Made by a program: the position numbers and the translations under genes. A DNA stretch of 64,000 bases from an uncultured Collinsella sp. (lineage in GTDB: Bacteria > Actinomycetota > Coriobacteriia > Coriobacteriales > Coriobacteriaceae), in assembly GCA_900541695.1 (NCBI GenBank), contig UQKL01000001.1, positions 186,001 to 250,000 on the forward strand, written 5' to 3'. Below, piece after piece: positions 17,910 through 26,621 of the stretch. The notes under the pieces are model-generated. The model ran no database searches and was not told where the DNA came from. It saw only the letters and a program-made list of their open reading frames with translations. Each line of letters starts with the position of its first letter. The stretch's first letter is position 1.

Positions 17910-18776
17910 TCACTGCTGCAATGACCTTAACAATTTGATTTCAGCCGCATAACCTGCAAGTTCGTTCGGTGTCTCCAAAATGAATGGCAATGCGCGCAAG
18001 CGGCCATTCGATACAATATTCTGCATAACCTGCATACCGCCGCCAAACTCTTCGCTACCCAGGTAGCCCTTACCGATGCATTCGTGGCGGTCCTTATGGG
18101 CGCCGCAGGGGTTCTTGGAGTCATTGATATGCACGGCGCGCAGGCGCTCGATACCCACCACACGATCGAACTCGTCGAGCACGCCTTCAAGATCGTGGAC
18201 GATGTCGTAGCCGGCGTCATTCACATGGCAGGTGTCCAAGCAAACGCCCAACTTGGCCGACAGCTCGGGGCACTTGTCGGCAACGCCCTGGATGATGAGC
18301 GCCAGCTCCTCAAAGCTGCGGCCCACCTCGGTGCCCTTGCCGGCCATGGTCTCGAGCAGCACCGTCGTCTGCTGGCCCTCAAACATCACCTTGCACAGAG
18401 TTTCGACGATCATCTGAATGCCAGCGTCGGAGCCCTGCCCCACATGCGCACCGGGATGGAAGTTGTAGTAGTTGCCGGGCAGTGCCTCCATGCGCCGCAG
18501 GTCCTCTGCCATGGCCTCCAGGGCAAACTCGCGCGCCCGCTCTTTGGCCGAGCAGGGGTTATAGGTATACGGAGCATGAGCCACGAGCGGACCAAAATCG
18601 TTTTGCTCCATAAGCTCGCGCAGGGCTGCCACGTCATCCATGTCAAGGTCTTTCGCCTTGCCGCCGCGCGGGTTGCGCGTAAAGAATGCAAAGGTATTGG
18701 CGCCAATGGACAGCGCCGTCTCCCCCATCGCCCGATAGCCCTTCGTCGTGGATAGGTGACACCCGATCGTCAGCAT
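17910..18776 (-). CDS. nfo: Endonuclease IV (deoxyribonuclease IV, AP endonuclease)
   Basis: A 288-residue zinc-dependent AP endonuclease that nicks DNA 5' of abasic sites in base excision repair. Metal-ligand segments are all visible: FHPGAHVG (His), [13 protein letters not shown] (Glu), [13 protein letters not shown] (Asp, His), [22 protein letters not shown] (His, Asp, His) and a final FILETP (Glu). ATG at 18776 follows GGGGGAG. It lies upstream of the amino-acid importer on the same strand and downstream of a long hairpin. Confidence 0.95.
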   Translation of the reverse strand: MLTIGCHLSTTKGYRAMGETALSIGANTFAFFTRNPRGGKAKDLDMDDVAALRELMEQNDFGPLVAHAPYTYNPCSAKERAREFALEAMAEDLRRMEALPGNYYNFHPGAHVGQGSDAGIQMIVETLCKVMFEGQQTTVLLETMAGKGTEVGRSFEELALIIQGVADKCPELSAKLGVCLDTCHVNDAGYDIVHDLEGVLDEFDRVVGIERLRAVHINDSKNPCGAHKDRHECIGKGYLGSEEFGGGMQVMQNIVSNGRLRALPFILETPNELAGYAAEIKLLRSLQQ

Positions 18777-18796
18777 CCCCAGCTCCCCCTCATCTG

Positions 18797-18859
18797 TTGC
18801 GGTGAAATAGTTCCTGTCGATGCCCTATTCTGCCGCAAACAGGAACTATTCCACCGCAA
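18797..18859. repeat. 21-bp inverted repeat upstream of nfo
   Basis: Arms 18797-18817 and 18839-18859 are inverted copies with one mismatch (TTGCGG...TTCCTGT and complement) around a 21-nt loop. No T run follows on either strand. It lies between two minus-strand genes and resembles in shape the hairpin at 10724. Confidence 0.55.
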
Positions 18860-18871
18860 GTTATAAAAGGG

Positions 18872-20062
18872 TCATGAGGAGCGCGTTTTGCCGAAGGCCT
18901 TAAGCGCCGCCGTCACGGGGCCGGGCTGAAAACGGCGGCGTACGGCGTCCAAGCGCCCGGGGATATCGATGTGCTGCGGACAATGCCGCGCGCATTTGCC
19001 GCATTTGACGCAATTGCTCACCAACTTGGGCTCGCTTGTGCGCACCGCGCTCGCCGTAAAGTACTGCGATAGACCCGTAAACCAGCTGTGCGCATAGCTT
19101 GCGTTGTAGGCGGCAAAACACCCAGGGATATTGATGCCTTTAGGGCACGGCATGCAATAGCCACATCCCGTGCAGGGCACGCGATTCGATTTTTCAAACT
19201 CCGTCAGCACGTGCGCGATGGCATCGAGCTGAGTAGCTGTCATCGAATCCGGCAGGGCTCGGTCAGCCAGCGCCGCGTTCTCATCCACTTGCGCGGTATC
19301 GGTCATACCCGAAAGCAGCATCGTCACCTGAGGATGATTCCACACCCACGAAAGCCCCCAGGCGGCAGGAGTGCGCAAATGCGGGTCACGGGCGCCATCG
19401 AGCACGGCGCGGGCCCGCGGCGGTAACTTGCCCGCTAGACGACCGCCCAGCAGCGGCTCCATCACAAACACCGCGAGCCCGCGCTCCGCAGCCGCCATGA
19501 GCCCTGCCGTTCCCGCTTGGTAGCGCTCGCCGGCATAGTTGTACTGGATCTGGCAAAAATCCCAATCGTACGCGTCAAGCATCGTCAGAAAATCCGCCGC
19601 GCTGCCGTGATACGAAAAACCAATCTGGCGAATGCGCCCCGCCGCCTTTTGACGCGCAATCCAGTCCTCGATGCCCAGCGCCACCACACGTTCCCACTGA
19701 GCGGGCGAGGTGATGTTGTGCATAAGGTAATAGTCGATATGGTCGGTCCGCAGCCGACGCAGCTGCTCATCAAAGAAACGGTCGAAATCCCCCGTGCATA
19801 CACACGAGGCGTGCGGCAACTTAGTCGCCAGCAACACCCGGTCGCGCAGCCCCAAGCGCTCAAGCGAGGCGCCCACGCACACCTCATTACCGGGATAGAG
19901 GTACGCGGTATCCAGATAATTAATCCCCTGCTCCACCGCACGGGAGATGATGGCATCGGCTGTCTTCGCATCCGGATGGCCCGGCGCACCGGGAAACCTC
20001 ATACAGCCCAGGCCCAGAGCAGATATTCGGTTACCACTTTTGGAGTCAACGCGGTATTGCAC
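18872..20062 (-). CDS. Aldo/keto reductase with C-terminal 4Fe-4S domain
   Basis: A 396-residue aldo/keto reductase of the ferredoxin-fused type. The N-terminal TIM barrel begins QYRVDSKSGNRISALGLGCMRFPG, with the catalytic Asp/Tyr in YLDTAYLYPGNE, Lys in LLATKLP and His in YLMHN. The last 110 residues hold two iron-sulfur motifs, CTGCGYCMPCPKGINIP and CVKCGKCARHCPQHIDIP. GTG at 20062 is chosen: it has GGGAGG upstream and gives the usual (M/V)QYR start; longer frames add unrelated sequence. Physiological substrate unknown. Confidence 0.9.
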   Translation of the reverse strand: MQYRVDSKSGNRISALGLGCMRFPGAPGHPDAKTADAIISRAVEQGINYLDTAYLYPGNEVCVGASLERLGLRDRVLLATKLPHASCVCTGDFDRFFDEQLRRLRTDHIDYYLMHNITSPAQWERVVALGIEDWIARQKAAGRIRQIGFSYHGSAADFLTMLDAYDWDFCQIQYNYAGERYQAGTAGLMAAAERGLAVFVMEPLLGGRLAGKLPPRARAVLDGARDPHLRTPAAWGLSWVWNHPQVTMLLSGMTDTAQVDENAALADRALPDSMTATQLDAIAHVLTEFEKSNRVPCTGCGYCMPCPKGINIPGCFAAYNASYAHSWFTGLSQYFTASAVRTSEPKLVSNCVKCGKCARHCPQHIDIPGRLDAVRRRFQPGPVTAALKAFGKTRSS

Positions 20063-20224
20063 GGACCCTCCCTTCGCCATCAGCGCTCGGCAAGGCGAAA
20101 CACAATGGTCACGCGGCCGAAACATCGTGGAATCGCAATCGAGAACGTATCGTAACGCAGCAGAAATCGAGCTGTCACGGCACCGCATTAACATCAGCAA
20201 AAAGCCCGATGAAAGGAGCCACCC

Positions 20225-20344
20225 ATGCCCGCGCTCGACCTTTGGAACCTCGCATCCCAGCTCAAAAGTACCGATTATCGCTGGGTTGACCTCACCCACA
20301 CGCTCTCGTGCGACACCCCGCACTGGTTTGGCTTTGAGCCGTGA
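20225..20344 (+). pseudogene. Remnant of a kynurenine formamidase/cyclase-family gene
   Basis: Behind a good ribosome site (GAAAGGAG, about 6 nt before the ATG) a frame encodes 39 residues and stops with TGA. Its second half, RWVDLTHTLSCDTPHWFGFEP, is the N-terminal signature of the putative cyclase (PF04199) family, whose members have about 200-250 residues. The rest of the gene is not found downstream, where about 80 nt of non-coding DNA lead to the next gene. I read it as a 3'-deleted gene whose 5' end and translation signals survive. A functional 39-residue peptide is a less likely alternative. Confidence 0.65.
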
Positions 20345-20424
20345 GTTCCCATGCGTTTGTTTTTCTAAATACGGCTATCCGGCACACGCAACATGCTCCG
20401 GCAACACCAGAGTTGAGGCTAACT

Positions 20425-20625
20425 TTAAGACCCCACGATCTCGTCCTCATCATCGCGACAAAGGACGACGCCGGCGCTTCCCAGCGCAGCGACAGCAATC
20501 AGAGCCCCCACAACGACAGGAGCAGCTCCGCACGAGCCCTGCATGCCCGCGACAAGCGCGGCCGTAGGACCAAGACAACCCAGTGCAAGTGCGACGGCGG
20601 CAATAGCGATATCTCGAGCGTTCAT
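20425..20625 (-). CDS. Small membrane protein of unknown function
   Basis: A 66-residue hydrophobic protein with two probable membrane spans (about residues 5-24 and 32-52) joined by a short loop containing QGSCGAAP, and a charged tail CRDDEDEIVGS. It has a strong GGAGGA ribosome site before ATG at 20625, which argues that it is real. No family recognised. It stands alone, converging on the cyclase remnant. Confidence 0.6.
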   Translation of the reverse strand: MNARDIAIAAVALALGCLGPTAALVAGMQGSCGAAPVVVGALIAVAALGSAGVVLCRDDEDEIVGS

Positions 20626-20743
20626 GGGACCACTTCCTCCACGGGAAAGACCTTGCTTCTCATGACTTAGTGTGCCCCGCGCCCATATGCCCAACGTAGT
20701 GCCACGGTAAGGGCTCTGTTAACCCAAGCGCATATATAAAACA

Positions 20744-20781
20744 GGCGCCTTTACGTTGCCCGAAAGCTCGGTAAAGACGCC
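20744..20781 (-). terminator. Intrinsic terminator of the secreted-protein gene
   Basis: GGCGCCTTTAC pairs with GTAAAGACGCC with one mismatch. On the minus strand the stem is followed by TGTTTTATATA, about 30 nt after the stop codon. Confidence 0.6.
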
Positions 20782-20811
20782 CGTCAGTCGCATCAAATCG
20801 GTGCCGAAAGA

Positions 20812-21585
20812 TTACCAACCGGTGTAGTAATCGGTAGTTCCGGCTGCGCAGCCCGAATCGTAGACCTTGCACTCGCCCTTAGAGCCCGTAAAAGTCGAGC
20901 CCTGGGCCTTATCGCCCGCAGCCACGACGTAGTAGCCGTCAGAATCACGCCAAAAGCCCTCGGAATCCTGCGTCCACTCGCCCGTGCGGTGATGGTACAA
21001 CACATTGCTGCTGTAGTAGGTCTCACGGCGGCCATTGTAGTTGTTAACGCCACCGGAGCGCGTCAGGCCCGAGCCGTTCGCATAGAAAGCAGCGGCAACG
21101 TAAGACGAACCGTAACCGGCGTTGTAATACGAAGCCTGAGCGGCCGCGGCCGCGGCCTCGGCGGCCTCAAGCTCAAGCGCCTCGCGCTTAGCATCCTCGA
21201 GCGTGGCGCGCAACTCATCGAGCCCGGTCGACTTGGCGTCGACCTCCTCCATCGTCAAAAGGCTGCCCGTGCCGTCAATGCACTCATTAAGCACGGCACG
21301 CTCGTCATCGGTGGCGTAGTCGCCATACATGTTCATGATAATTTGGGCGCGAACTTCCAAAGAGTCGCGCTTGGCCTCCATAGAGGCGTTCCACTCCTGC
21401 ATGGAGCCAAAACCGTCGCCGCGATAATCGACGGGCTGCATCAGCGTCGTCTCGGAGGACGGGGACCCAACCGCGTCGGACAGCGTGGCCGCGTGGGCCT
21501 CGGTTGCGCCGGCACCCACCAAAAGCGCCACAGCAAGCGTGGCAGAAAGGGCGGCGGCCTTCGGTTTTCGTGAATCGATCCTCAT
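20812..21585 (-). CDS. Secreted protein with coiled coil and 3D-like C-terminal domain
   Basis: A 257-residue exported protein. A signal peptide (AALSATLAVALLVGAGATEAHA) is followed by a helical, Ala/Glu-rich region with coiled-coil character (about residues 75-150). The C-terminal 85 residues run NNYNGRRETYYSS, GEWTQDSEGFWRDSDGYYVVAA and GSKGECKVYDSGCAAGTTDYYTGW, a layout like the small double-psi barrel of 3D-type cell-wall proteins, including Asp residues after YDSG and TTD. A role in peptidoglycan turnover or at the cell surface is inferred. GGAGG precedes the ATG and a terminator follows. Confidence 0.7.
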   Translation of the reverse strand: MRIDSRKPKAAALSATLAVALLVGAGATEAHAATLSDAVGSPSSETTLMQPVDYRGDGFGSMQEWNASMEAKRDSLEVRAQIIMNMYGDYATDDERAVLNECIDGTGSLLTMEEVDAKSTGLDELRATLEDAKREALELEAAEAAAAAAQASYYNAGYGSSYVAAAFYANGSGLTRSGGVNNYNGRRETYYSSNVLYHHRTGEWTQDSEGFWRDSDGYYVVAAGDKAQGSTFTGSKGECKVYDSGCAAGTTDYYTGW

Positions 21586-21896
21586 GTAGCTGGAAACCTC
21601 CGTAGTGCGTTTTTGCTGCGTTTAAGCTGCGTGTGATTCGATCGCGCTGCATAGTACCCCGAGCAATTCGCGACCTGCGGTTTTTCTCAAAAGGTGCACG
21701 TCATTTGCGTAAAACTCACATTCACTTAACAGGAGTTTTCCATATCTAGATTGGATATTCGACGCTAAAAGACCTGTTTTTTAGGCATTCCTATGCAAAA
21801 AGGCGTCTGCGCAAACATTGTTCGCACAGACGCCTTGAGCAGGCATTTTATGCAGTTATACCTATCGAGTCGCAAGGGGTCCTTGCACAAGTCGCC
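21586..21896 (-). other. Intergenic region between metY and the secreted-protein gene
   Basis: This 311-base gap holds the metY terminator (21800-21836) and the leader of the secreted-protein gene, including the GGAGG site. I see no riboswitch consensus and no further coding sequence; the middle is A/T-rich and otherwise featureless. Confidence 0.5.
21800..21836 (-). terminator. Intrinsic terminator of metY
   Basis: AAGGCGTCTG pairs with CAGACGCCTT around an A/T-rich loop. The minus-strand exit is TTTTGCATAG, about 60 nt after the metY stop. Confidence 0.75.
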
Positions 21897-23207
21897 TTAC
21901 TCGTCCAGCGCGGCGAAGGCCTGCTTCAGATCCCAAATGATGTCCTCGGCGTTCTCGGTACCGATAGAAAGACGGATCGTGGAGGGCGTGATGTTCTGCT
22001 CGGCGAGCTCCTCGGCAGAGAGCTGGGAGTGCGTGGTGGTAGCCGGGTGCACGACGAGCGACTTGACGTCGGCCACGTTGGCGAGCAGCGAGAACACCTG
22101 CAGATGATCGATGAACTTCCATGCAGCTTCCTGGCCGCCCTTGATCTCGAAGGTGAAGATCGAGGCACCGCCGTAGGGGAAATATTGCTTGTAAAGCTCA
22201 TGATCGGGGTGCTCAGTCAGGCTCGGGTGGTTCACCTTGGCGACGTGGCTGTCACCAGCCAGGAACTCAACGACCTTCTTGGTGTTCTCGACATGACGGT
22301 CAACGCGCAGCGACAGAGTCTCGGTGCCCTGGAGCAGGACCCAGGCGTTGAACGGGCTGATGCAGGCACCCTCGTCACGCAGCAGGATAGCGCGGACATA
22401 GGTCGCGAAGGCGGCAGGGCCGGCAGCCTCGGCAAACGAAACACCGTGGTAGGAGGGGTTGGGCTCAGCGATCTGGGCGTACTTGCCACTCGCCTTCCAA
22501 TCGAAGTTACCGCCGTCGACGATCACACCGCCCAGCGAGGTACCGTGGCCGCCGATGAACTTGGTTGCAGAGTGGACGACGATGTTGGCACCATGCTCCA
22601 GCGGACGGAACAGATACGGGGTGCCGAAGGTGTTGTCGACGACAACCGGCAGGCCATGCTTCTTGGCGATCTCGGAGATGGCGTCGATGTTGGGGATGTC
22701 GGAGTTGGGGTTACCGAGCGTCTCGAGATAGATGACCGTGGTGTTGTCCTTGATGGCGCCCTCGACCTCGTCCAGGTTATGGGCATCGACGAAGGTGGTC
22801 TCGACACCAAACTGGGAGAGCGTGTGCTCCAGCAGGTTGTAGGAACCGCCGTAGATGGTCTTCTGGGCGACCACGTGGTCACCGGCCTGGGCGAGGGCCT
22901 GCAGGGTATAGGTGATGGCGGCGGCGCCAGAGGCGACGGCGAGGCCAGCAACGCCGCCCTCGAGCGCAGCGATACGGTCCTCGAAGACGCCCTGGGTGGA
23001 GTTGGTCAGACGGCCGTAGATGTTACCGGCGTCGGCAAGACCAAAGCGGTCGGCGGCGTGCTGGGAGTTGCGGAACACATAGCTCGTGGTTTGATAGATA
23101 GGCACAGCACGGGAGTCGGATGCAGGATCGGCGCTCTCCTGGCCAACGTGCAGCTGCAGGGTATCGAAACCAAAGGTGTGCTCGGGGTTGTTGATAAACT
23201 GGCTCAT
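21897..23207 (-). CDS. metY: O-acetylhomoserine sulfhydrylase (MetY)
   Basis: A 436-residue PLP-dependent enzyme of the Cys/Met metabolism family that makes homocysteine from O-acetylhomoserine and sulfide. The PLP-binding Lys lies in VVHSATKFIGGHGTSLGG at about residue 210; other family segments are QTTSYVF near the N-terminus, IYGRLTNST, and VVDNTFGTPYLFRPLEHGA. The length (about 430) and the long C-terminal domain fit MetY better than the shorter MetB/MetC. It has an AAGGAG site, ends in a strong terminator, and is divergent from a LysR regulator that probably controls it. A short leader ORF precedes it. Confidence 0.93.
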   Translation of the reverse strand: MSQFINNPEHTFGFDTLQLHVGQESADPASDSRAVPIYQTTSYVFRNSQHAADRFGLADAGNIYGRLTNSTQGVFEDRIAALEGGVAGLAVASGAAAITYTLQALAQAGDHVVAQKTIYGGSYNLLEHTLSQFGVETTFVDAHNLDEVEGAIKDNTTVIYLETLGNPNSDIPNIDAISEIAKKHGLPVVVDNTFGTPYLFRPLEHGANIVVHSATKFIGGHGTSLGGVIVDGGNFDWKASGKYAQIAEPNPSYHGVSFAEAAGPAAFATYVRAILLRDEGACISPFNAWVLLQGTETLSLRVDRHVENTKKVVEFLAGDSHVAKVNHPSLTEHPDHELYKQYFPYGGASIFTFEIKGGQEAAWKFIDHLQVFSLLANVADVKSLVVHPATTTHSQLSAEELAEQNITPSTIRLSIGTENAEDIIWDLKQAFAALDE

Positions 23208-23267
23208 GATGATCTCCTTGATCGAAGAAAGTAATAAGAGTAAGAGAAGTAAGTCGCTGTCTCCTGA

Positions 23268-23321
23268 TCACGCCGACGGGCGCAAACAGGAGCCCGGCAT
23301 TCGTCTTGGTAAGCAATTCAT
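23268..23321 (-). CDS. Candidate 17-residue leader peptide upstream of metY
   Basis: Behind AAAGGAGG, seven nt before an ATG, a frame encodes MNCLPRRMPGSCLRPSA and stops 60 nt upstream of metY. It contains two Cys and two Met codons. The CTCCTG stretch around its Ser-Cys codons (23287-23292 on the plus strand reads CAGGAG) can pair with CAGGAG just past the stop codon (23261-23266). This is compatible with a cysteine- or methionine-sensing attenuator, though poly-Cys runs seen in known leaders are absent. Confidence 0.45.
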   Translation of the reverse strand: MNCLPRRMPGSCLRPSA

Positions 23322-23440
23322 ATGCGGGCCTCCTTTCGCATCCCGGTTCCTTGGTCGGCTTAATTACCTACCGCCTTTGTGTGTTTTGAATAGTACGAGC
23401 ATTGTTTTGCTCGGTCAATCACTTAAAAGCGCTAACTTGT

Positions 23441-23463
23441 TATCGGTTTTTTAGATAGCTATC
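23441..23463. promoter_or_regulatory. Putative LysR operator between metY and its regulator
   Basis: ATC-N9-GAT (23442-23456) forms a T-N11-A type LysR box, and GATAGCTATC (23454-23463) is a perfect 10-bp palindrome overlapping it. The site lies 17 nt before the regulator start codon and upstream of metY, as expected for an autoregulated LysR pair. Confidence 0.45.
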
Positions 23464-23479
23464 GAAAGGATGGGCGCCG

Positions 23480-24382
23480 ATGACCCTCCAGCAACTTCGT
23501 TTTTTGATCGCCGTGGCAGAGTCCGGATCGATCAACGCCGCAGCCCAGCGCCTTTATACGGCACAGTCCAACATCTCAAACGCTGTCAAAAGCCTGGAAC
23601 AGGAGCTCCATCTGGAGATCTTTACGCGCTCCAGCCGCGGCGTCACGCTCACCAACGACGGCACCGAGCTATTGGGCTATGCGCGCCAGGTCGTAGAGCA
23701 GGCCGACATGCTCGAGGCACGCTACGAGGACGGCGGCACACCCCAGGCGCGCCTTGCCGTCTCGGCCCAGCACTACGCTTTTTCGGTCAAGGCCTTTGTC
23801 AACGTCGTCGAGCGCTGCCGCGACAGTAAGTTTGAGTTCATCATGCGCGAGACCACCACCTCGCAGATCATCGACGACGTCCGCGCATTTCGCAGCGATA
23901 TCGGCATTCTGTACCTGGATGACTTTAACGCCCGCGTTCTGCAGAAGGCCTTCGCCGATGCCCGCGCAAGCTTCCATCCCCTCTTCGACGCGACGGTCCA
24001 CGTCTTCGTTAGCGAACGCCACCCGCTCGCACGCCGCCCTCAGCTGTCCCTTGCCGACCTCACGCCCTATACGCGCTACAGCTTTGAGCAGGGAACCTCA
24101 AACTCCTTCTATTACGCCGAGGAACCTTTTAGCTATATCCCTTGCGACCGCAACATACGAATCTCGGACCGCGGAACACTTACTAACTTACTTATCACGT
24201 CGAACGGTTACACCCTGTCGACCGGTGTCCTTTCCAATGAAATGCAGTGGGGTATGGCATCGATCCCGTTAGCAGACGCCCCAACGATGCACGTAGGATA
24301 TATCATGCACGACGAGCGCAAGCCCTCTCCTCTCTTGCGGCAATACCTCGACGAGCTCAACCGCATCATCCATGCCAACTAA
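23480..24382 (+). CDS. LysR-family transcription regulator
   Basis: A 300-residue LysR regulator. The N-terminal winged helix is LQQLRFLIAVAESGSINAAAQRLYTAQSNISNAVKSLEQEL, followed by FTRSSRGVTLTNDG; residues about 90-295 form the two-lobe effector domain. It is divergent from metY across about 270 nt with a LysR-type operator near its own start, so control of sulfur amino-acid synthesis, with O-acetylhomoserine or a similar effector, is the best guess. CysB/MetR identity cannot be claimed. Confidence 0.9.
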   Translation: MTLQQLRFLIAVAESGSINAAAQRLYTAQSNISNAVKSLEQELHLEIFTRSSRGVTLTNDGTELLGYARQVVEQADMLEARYEDGGTPQARLAVSAQHYAFSVKAFVNVVERCRDSKFEFIMRETTTSQIIDDVRAFRSDIGILYLDDFNARVLQKAFADARASFHPLFDATVHVFVSERHPLARRPQLSLADLTPYTRYSFEQGTSNSFYYAEEPFSYIPCDRNIRISDRGTLTNLLITSNGYTLSTGVLSNEMQWGMASIPLADAPTMHVGYIMHDERKPSPLLRQYLDELNRIIHAN

Positions 24383-24481
24383 CTGTCGGAAGACGGGATA
24401 GAAATCGTAAATTGCTAGCCCCCGGCAGGCATGGCGCTACAATGGTCACTCACATGAAACACACTCAACGAAAGGAAGCCC

Positions 24482-24967
24482 GTGAAGGTCATCATCTATA
24501 CCGACGGCTCGGCCCGATCAAATCCGGGACGCGGCGGCTACGGCGCCGTGCTCAAATACACCAACCCCGCCGGCAAGACCTTTACCTCCGAGCTTTCGCG
24601 CGGCTACGCCAAGACCACCAACAACCGCATGGAGCTCATGGCCGTTATCGTGGCGCTCGAGGCACTCAACCGCCCCTGCGAGGTCGAAGTCCATTCCGAT
24701 TCGCAGTACGTCGTCAACGCCTTTAACAAGCACTGGATCGACGGCTGGAAAAAGCGCGGGTGGAAAACTGCCAACAAGCAGCCCGTCAAGAACCGCGACC
24801 TGTGGGAGCGTCTGCTTGCCGCAAAGAGCAAGCATAAGGTGGAGTTCATCTGGGTTAAGGGTCACGCCGGCCACGAGCTCAACGAGCGCTGCGATGAGCT
24901 CGCCACCACGGCGGCCGACGGCAGCGACCTCGATATCGACGCCGGCTTTAACGAGAGCGACCTGTAA
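24482..24967 (+). CDS. rnhA: Ribonuclease HI
   Basis: A 161-residue RNase HI that cleaves RNA in RNA:DNA hybrids. All four catalytic carboxylates are visible: [19 protein letters not shown] (Asp), [16 protein letters not shown] (Glu), [12 protein letters not shown] (Asp) and the C-terminal CDELAT (Asp), with the flexible His in [15 protein letters not shown] start behind AAAGGA. It is followed by the oxidoreductase gene after about 70 nt. Confidence 0.96.
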   Translation: MKVIIYTDGSARSNPGRGGYGAVLKYTNPAGKTFTSELSRGYAKTTNNRMELMAVIVALEALNRPCEVEVHSDSQYVVNAFNKHWIDGWKKRGWKTANKQPVKNRDLWERLLAAKSKHKVEFIWVKGHAGHELNERCDELATTAADGSDLDIDAGFNESDL

Positions 24968-25040
24968 TAGCGTTTTCGCGCAGCTTTATATCTCCACGCG
25001 CTACACTCATCCTGTAGACCAAACAACGCAAGGGAGACGT

Positions 25041-26147
25041 ATGCTGCGTATAGCGACCATCGGCACATCCATGATCACCGACGACTTTATCCAAGTCGTC
25101 AACGCCAACGACCAAGCCGTGTTTGTGGGCACGCTTTCACGCGATGCCAATCGCGGTGCTGCCTTTACCGCCGAGCACGGCGGCGAGCGTAACTTCACCG
25201 CGCTTGACGAGCTTGCGTCCGCCGACGACGTCGACGCCGTCTACATCGGCAGCCCCAATGCGCTCCACTACGAGCAGGCGCTCGCCTGTATCGCCGGCGG
25301 CAAGCACGTTATCGTCGAAAAGCCCTTCTGCGCCACCGAGGCCCAAGCGTTCGAGGTCTTCCGTGCTGCCGAGGCAGCAGGCGTCGTGGCCCTCGAGGCC
25401 ATGCGTCCCCTCCATGACCCCGCTTTCCACGCCGTCGAGGACGCCCTGGGCGAGATCGCGCCCATTCGCCGCGCCTCACTGCGCTTTGGCAAGTATTCTT
25501 CGCGCTACAACGAGGTTCTCGCGGGGCGCGCCACCAATATCTTCGACTGCAATATGGCATCGGGTTCCCTCATGGACATTGGCGTCTACACCGTCGAGCC
25601 CATGGTCGAGATTTTCGGCATGCCCTCTGGTCTCACCAGCATGACCACGCTGCTCGACCCCTCAACGCAAGAGCTCACGCACGGCCCCATCGACGGCTGC
25701 GGTTCCATCCTCGCCAGCTACGGCGGTGGCCGGATCTCCGTCGAGCTCGCGCACTCCAAAATTACGAATGACCTGCTGCCCTCGCAGATCGAAGGCGAGC
25801 GTGGCACTATCAAGATCGACCATCTGTCCACGCCCCGCAACGTCCGCATCGACTATCGCGGCGACGTCGTACGCGGCTCGGCGACCGAGGCACCGCGCGA
25901 ACAGGGAGACAACGGCCGCGCGCTCGACCTGCCCAAATCGAGCAACACTATGGAATACGAACTCGCAGACTTTATCACCGCCATCGGCGGCATCGATAAC
26001 GTTAAGGAAGAGATCTGGGAGACCCCGGCGGGACGCCACGAGCTCGGCCACTACCGCGATGTCACGCTCGTCTCGCTGCGCATCATGGATGCCGTACGTC
26101 AGCAGGCCGGCATTACCTTCCCCGCCGATTCAGTCAAGCAGGCCTAG
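25041..26147 (+). CDS. Gfo/Idh/MocA-family oxidoreductase
   Basis: A 368-residue NAD(P)-dependent oxidoreductase. The Rossmann domain starts LRIATIGTSMITDDFIQVV, has YIGSPNALHYEQALACIAGGKHVIVEKPF (the EKP motif with catalytic Lys) and then the alpha/beta dimer domain with NIFDCNMASGSLMDIGVY. The first loop is GTSMIT rather than the common GxGxxG, as in several sugar/inositol dehydrogenase-like relatives. ATG at 25041 with AGGGAG is preferred to a longer frame that overlaps rnhA. Substrate unknown. The acylphosphatase gene begins 3 nt after its stop, so the two are probably co-transcribed. Confidence 0.88.
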   Translation: MLRIATIGTSMITDDFIQVVNANDQAVFVGTLSRDANRGAAFTAEHGGERNFTALDELASADDVDAVYIGSPNALHYEQALACIAGGKHVIVEKPFCATEAQAFEVFRAAEAAGVVALEAMRPLHDPAFHAVEDALGEIAPIRRASLRFGKYSSRYNEVLAGRATNIFDCNMASGSLMDIGVYTVEPMVEIFGMPSGLTSMTTLLDPSTQELTHGPIDGCGSILASYGGGRISVELAHSKITNDLLPSQIEGERGTIKIDHLSTPRNVRIDYRGDVVRGSATEAPREQGDNGRALDLPKSSNTMEYELADFITAIGGIDNVKEEIWETPAGRHELGHYRDVTLVSLRIMDAVRQQAGITFPADSVKQA

Positions 26148-26149
26148 CG

Positions 26150-26560
26150 ATGGGCCTCTTCGATACGTTCTTCTCCAGCGTCACCGGCGGCAGTCGAGAG
26201 CCTCAAAAACCATCAAACATCGAGCTCGAGCTGCGCCGCAGGCTTACTGTGCTCGCAAGCGACGAGGCCACTCAAGACACTCCCCTGCGCTACTTCCTGC
26301 ACTGGACGGGGCAAGTCCAAGGCGTTGGTTTTCGCTTTACCAACACCAACCTCGCGCAGGCACGCGCACTCACCGGCTGGGTGCGTAACATGGAAGACGG
26401 CTCCGTCGAGATGGAGATACAGGGGGCTCCGGCAAACATCCTATCTCATCTCGAGGCGCTTCATGCCTCCTACGAGCGCATGGGAACGCGTTTTCGCCTC
26501 GCAGACGCCCAGGCCCGAGCCCCACTTACCAATGAAGACGGTTTCAGTCCTCGTTATTAG
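26150..26560 (+). CDS. Acylphosphatase with N-terminal extension
   Basis: A 136-residue protein whose last 90 residues are an acylphosphatase: GQVQGVGFRFTNTNLAQARALTGWVRNMEDGSVEMEIQG contains the phosphate-binding loop Arg and the catalytic Asn. Typical acylphosphatases have about 90 residues; here about 45 residues precede the domain (LELRRRLTVLASDE), of unknown role. It hydrolyses carboxyl-phosphate bonds such as acetyl phosphate. It has no clear ribosome site of its own and is probably translationally coupled to the oxidoreductase gene. Confidence 0.88.
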   Translation: MGLFDTFFSSVTGGSREPQKPSNIELELRRRLTVLASDEATQDTPLRYFLHWTGQVQGVGFRFTNTNLAQARALTGWVRNMEDGSVEMEIQGAPANILSHLEALHASYERMGTRFRLADAQARAPLTNEDGFSPRY

Positions 26561-26621
26561 TATTGTGTGCTAAATACGGTATCATTTACCTACGACCGTT
26601 GATAGAAAAGAGGCGAGGCGC

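Noticed and set aside
23208-23440. SAM or other riboswitch upstream of metY
   Set aside because: The conserved S-box core sequences are not present; the region shows a small ORF and a simple hairpin.
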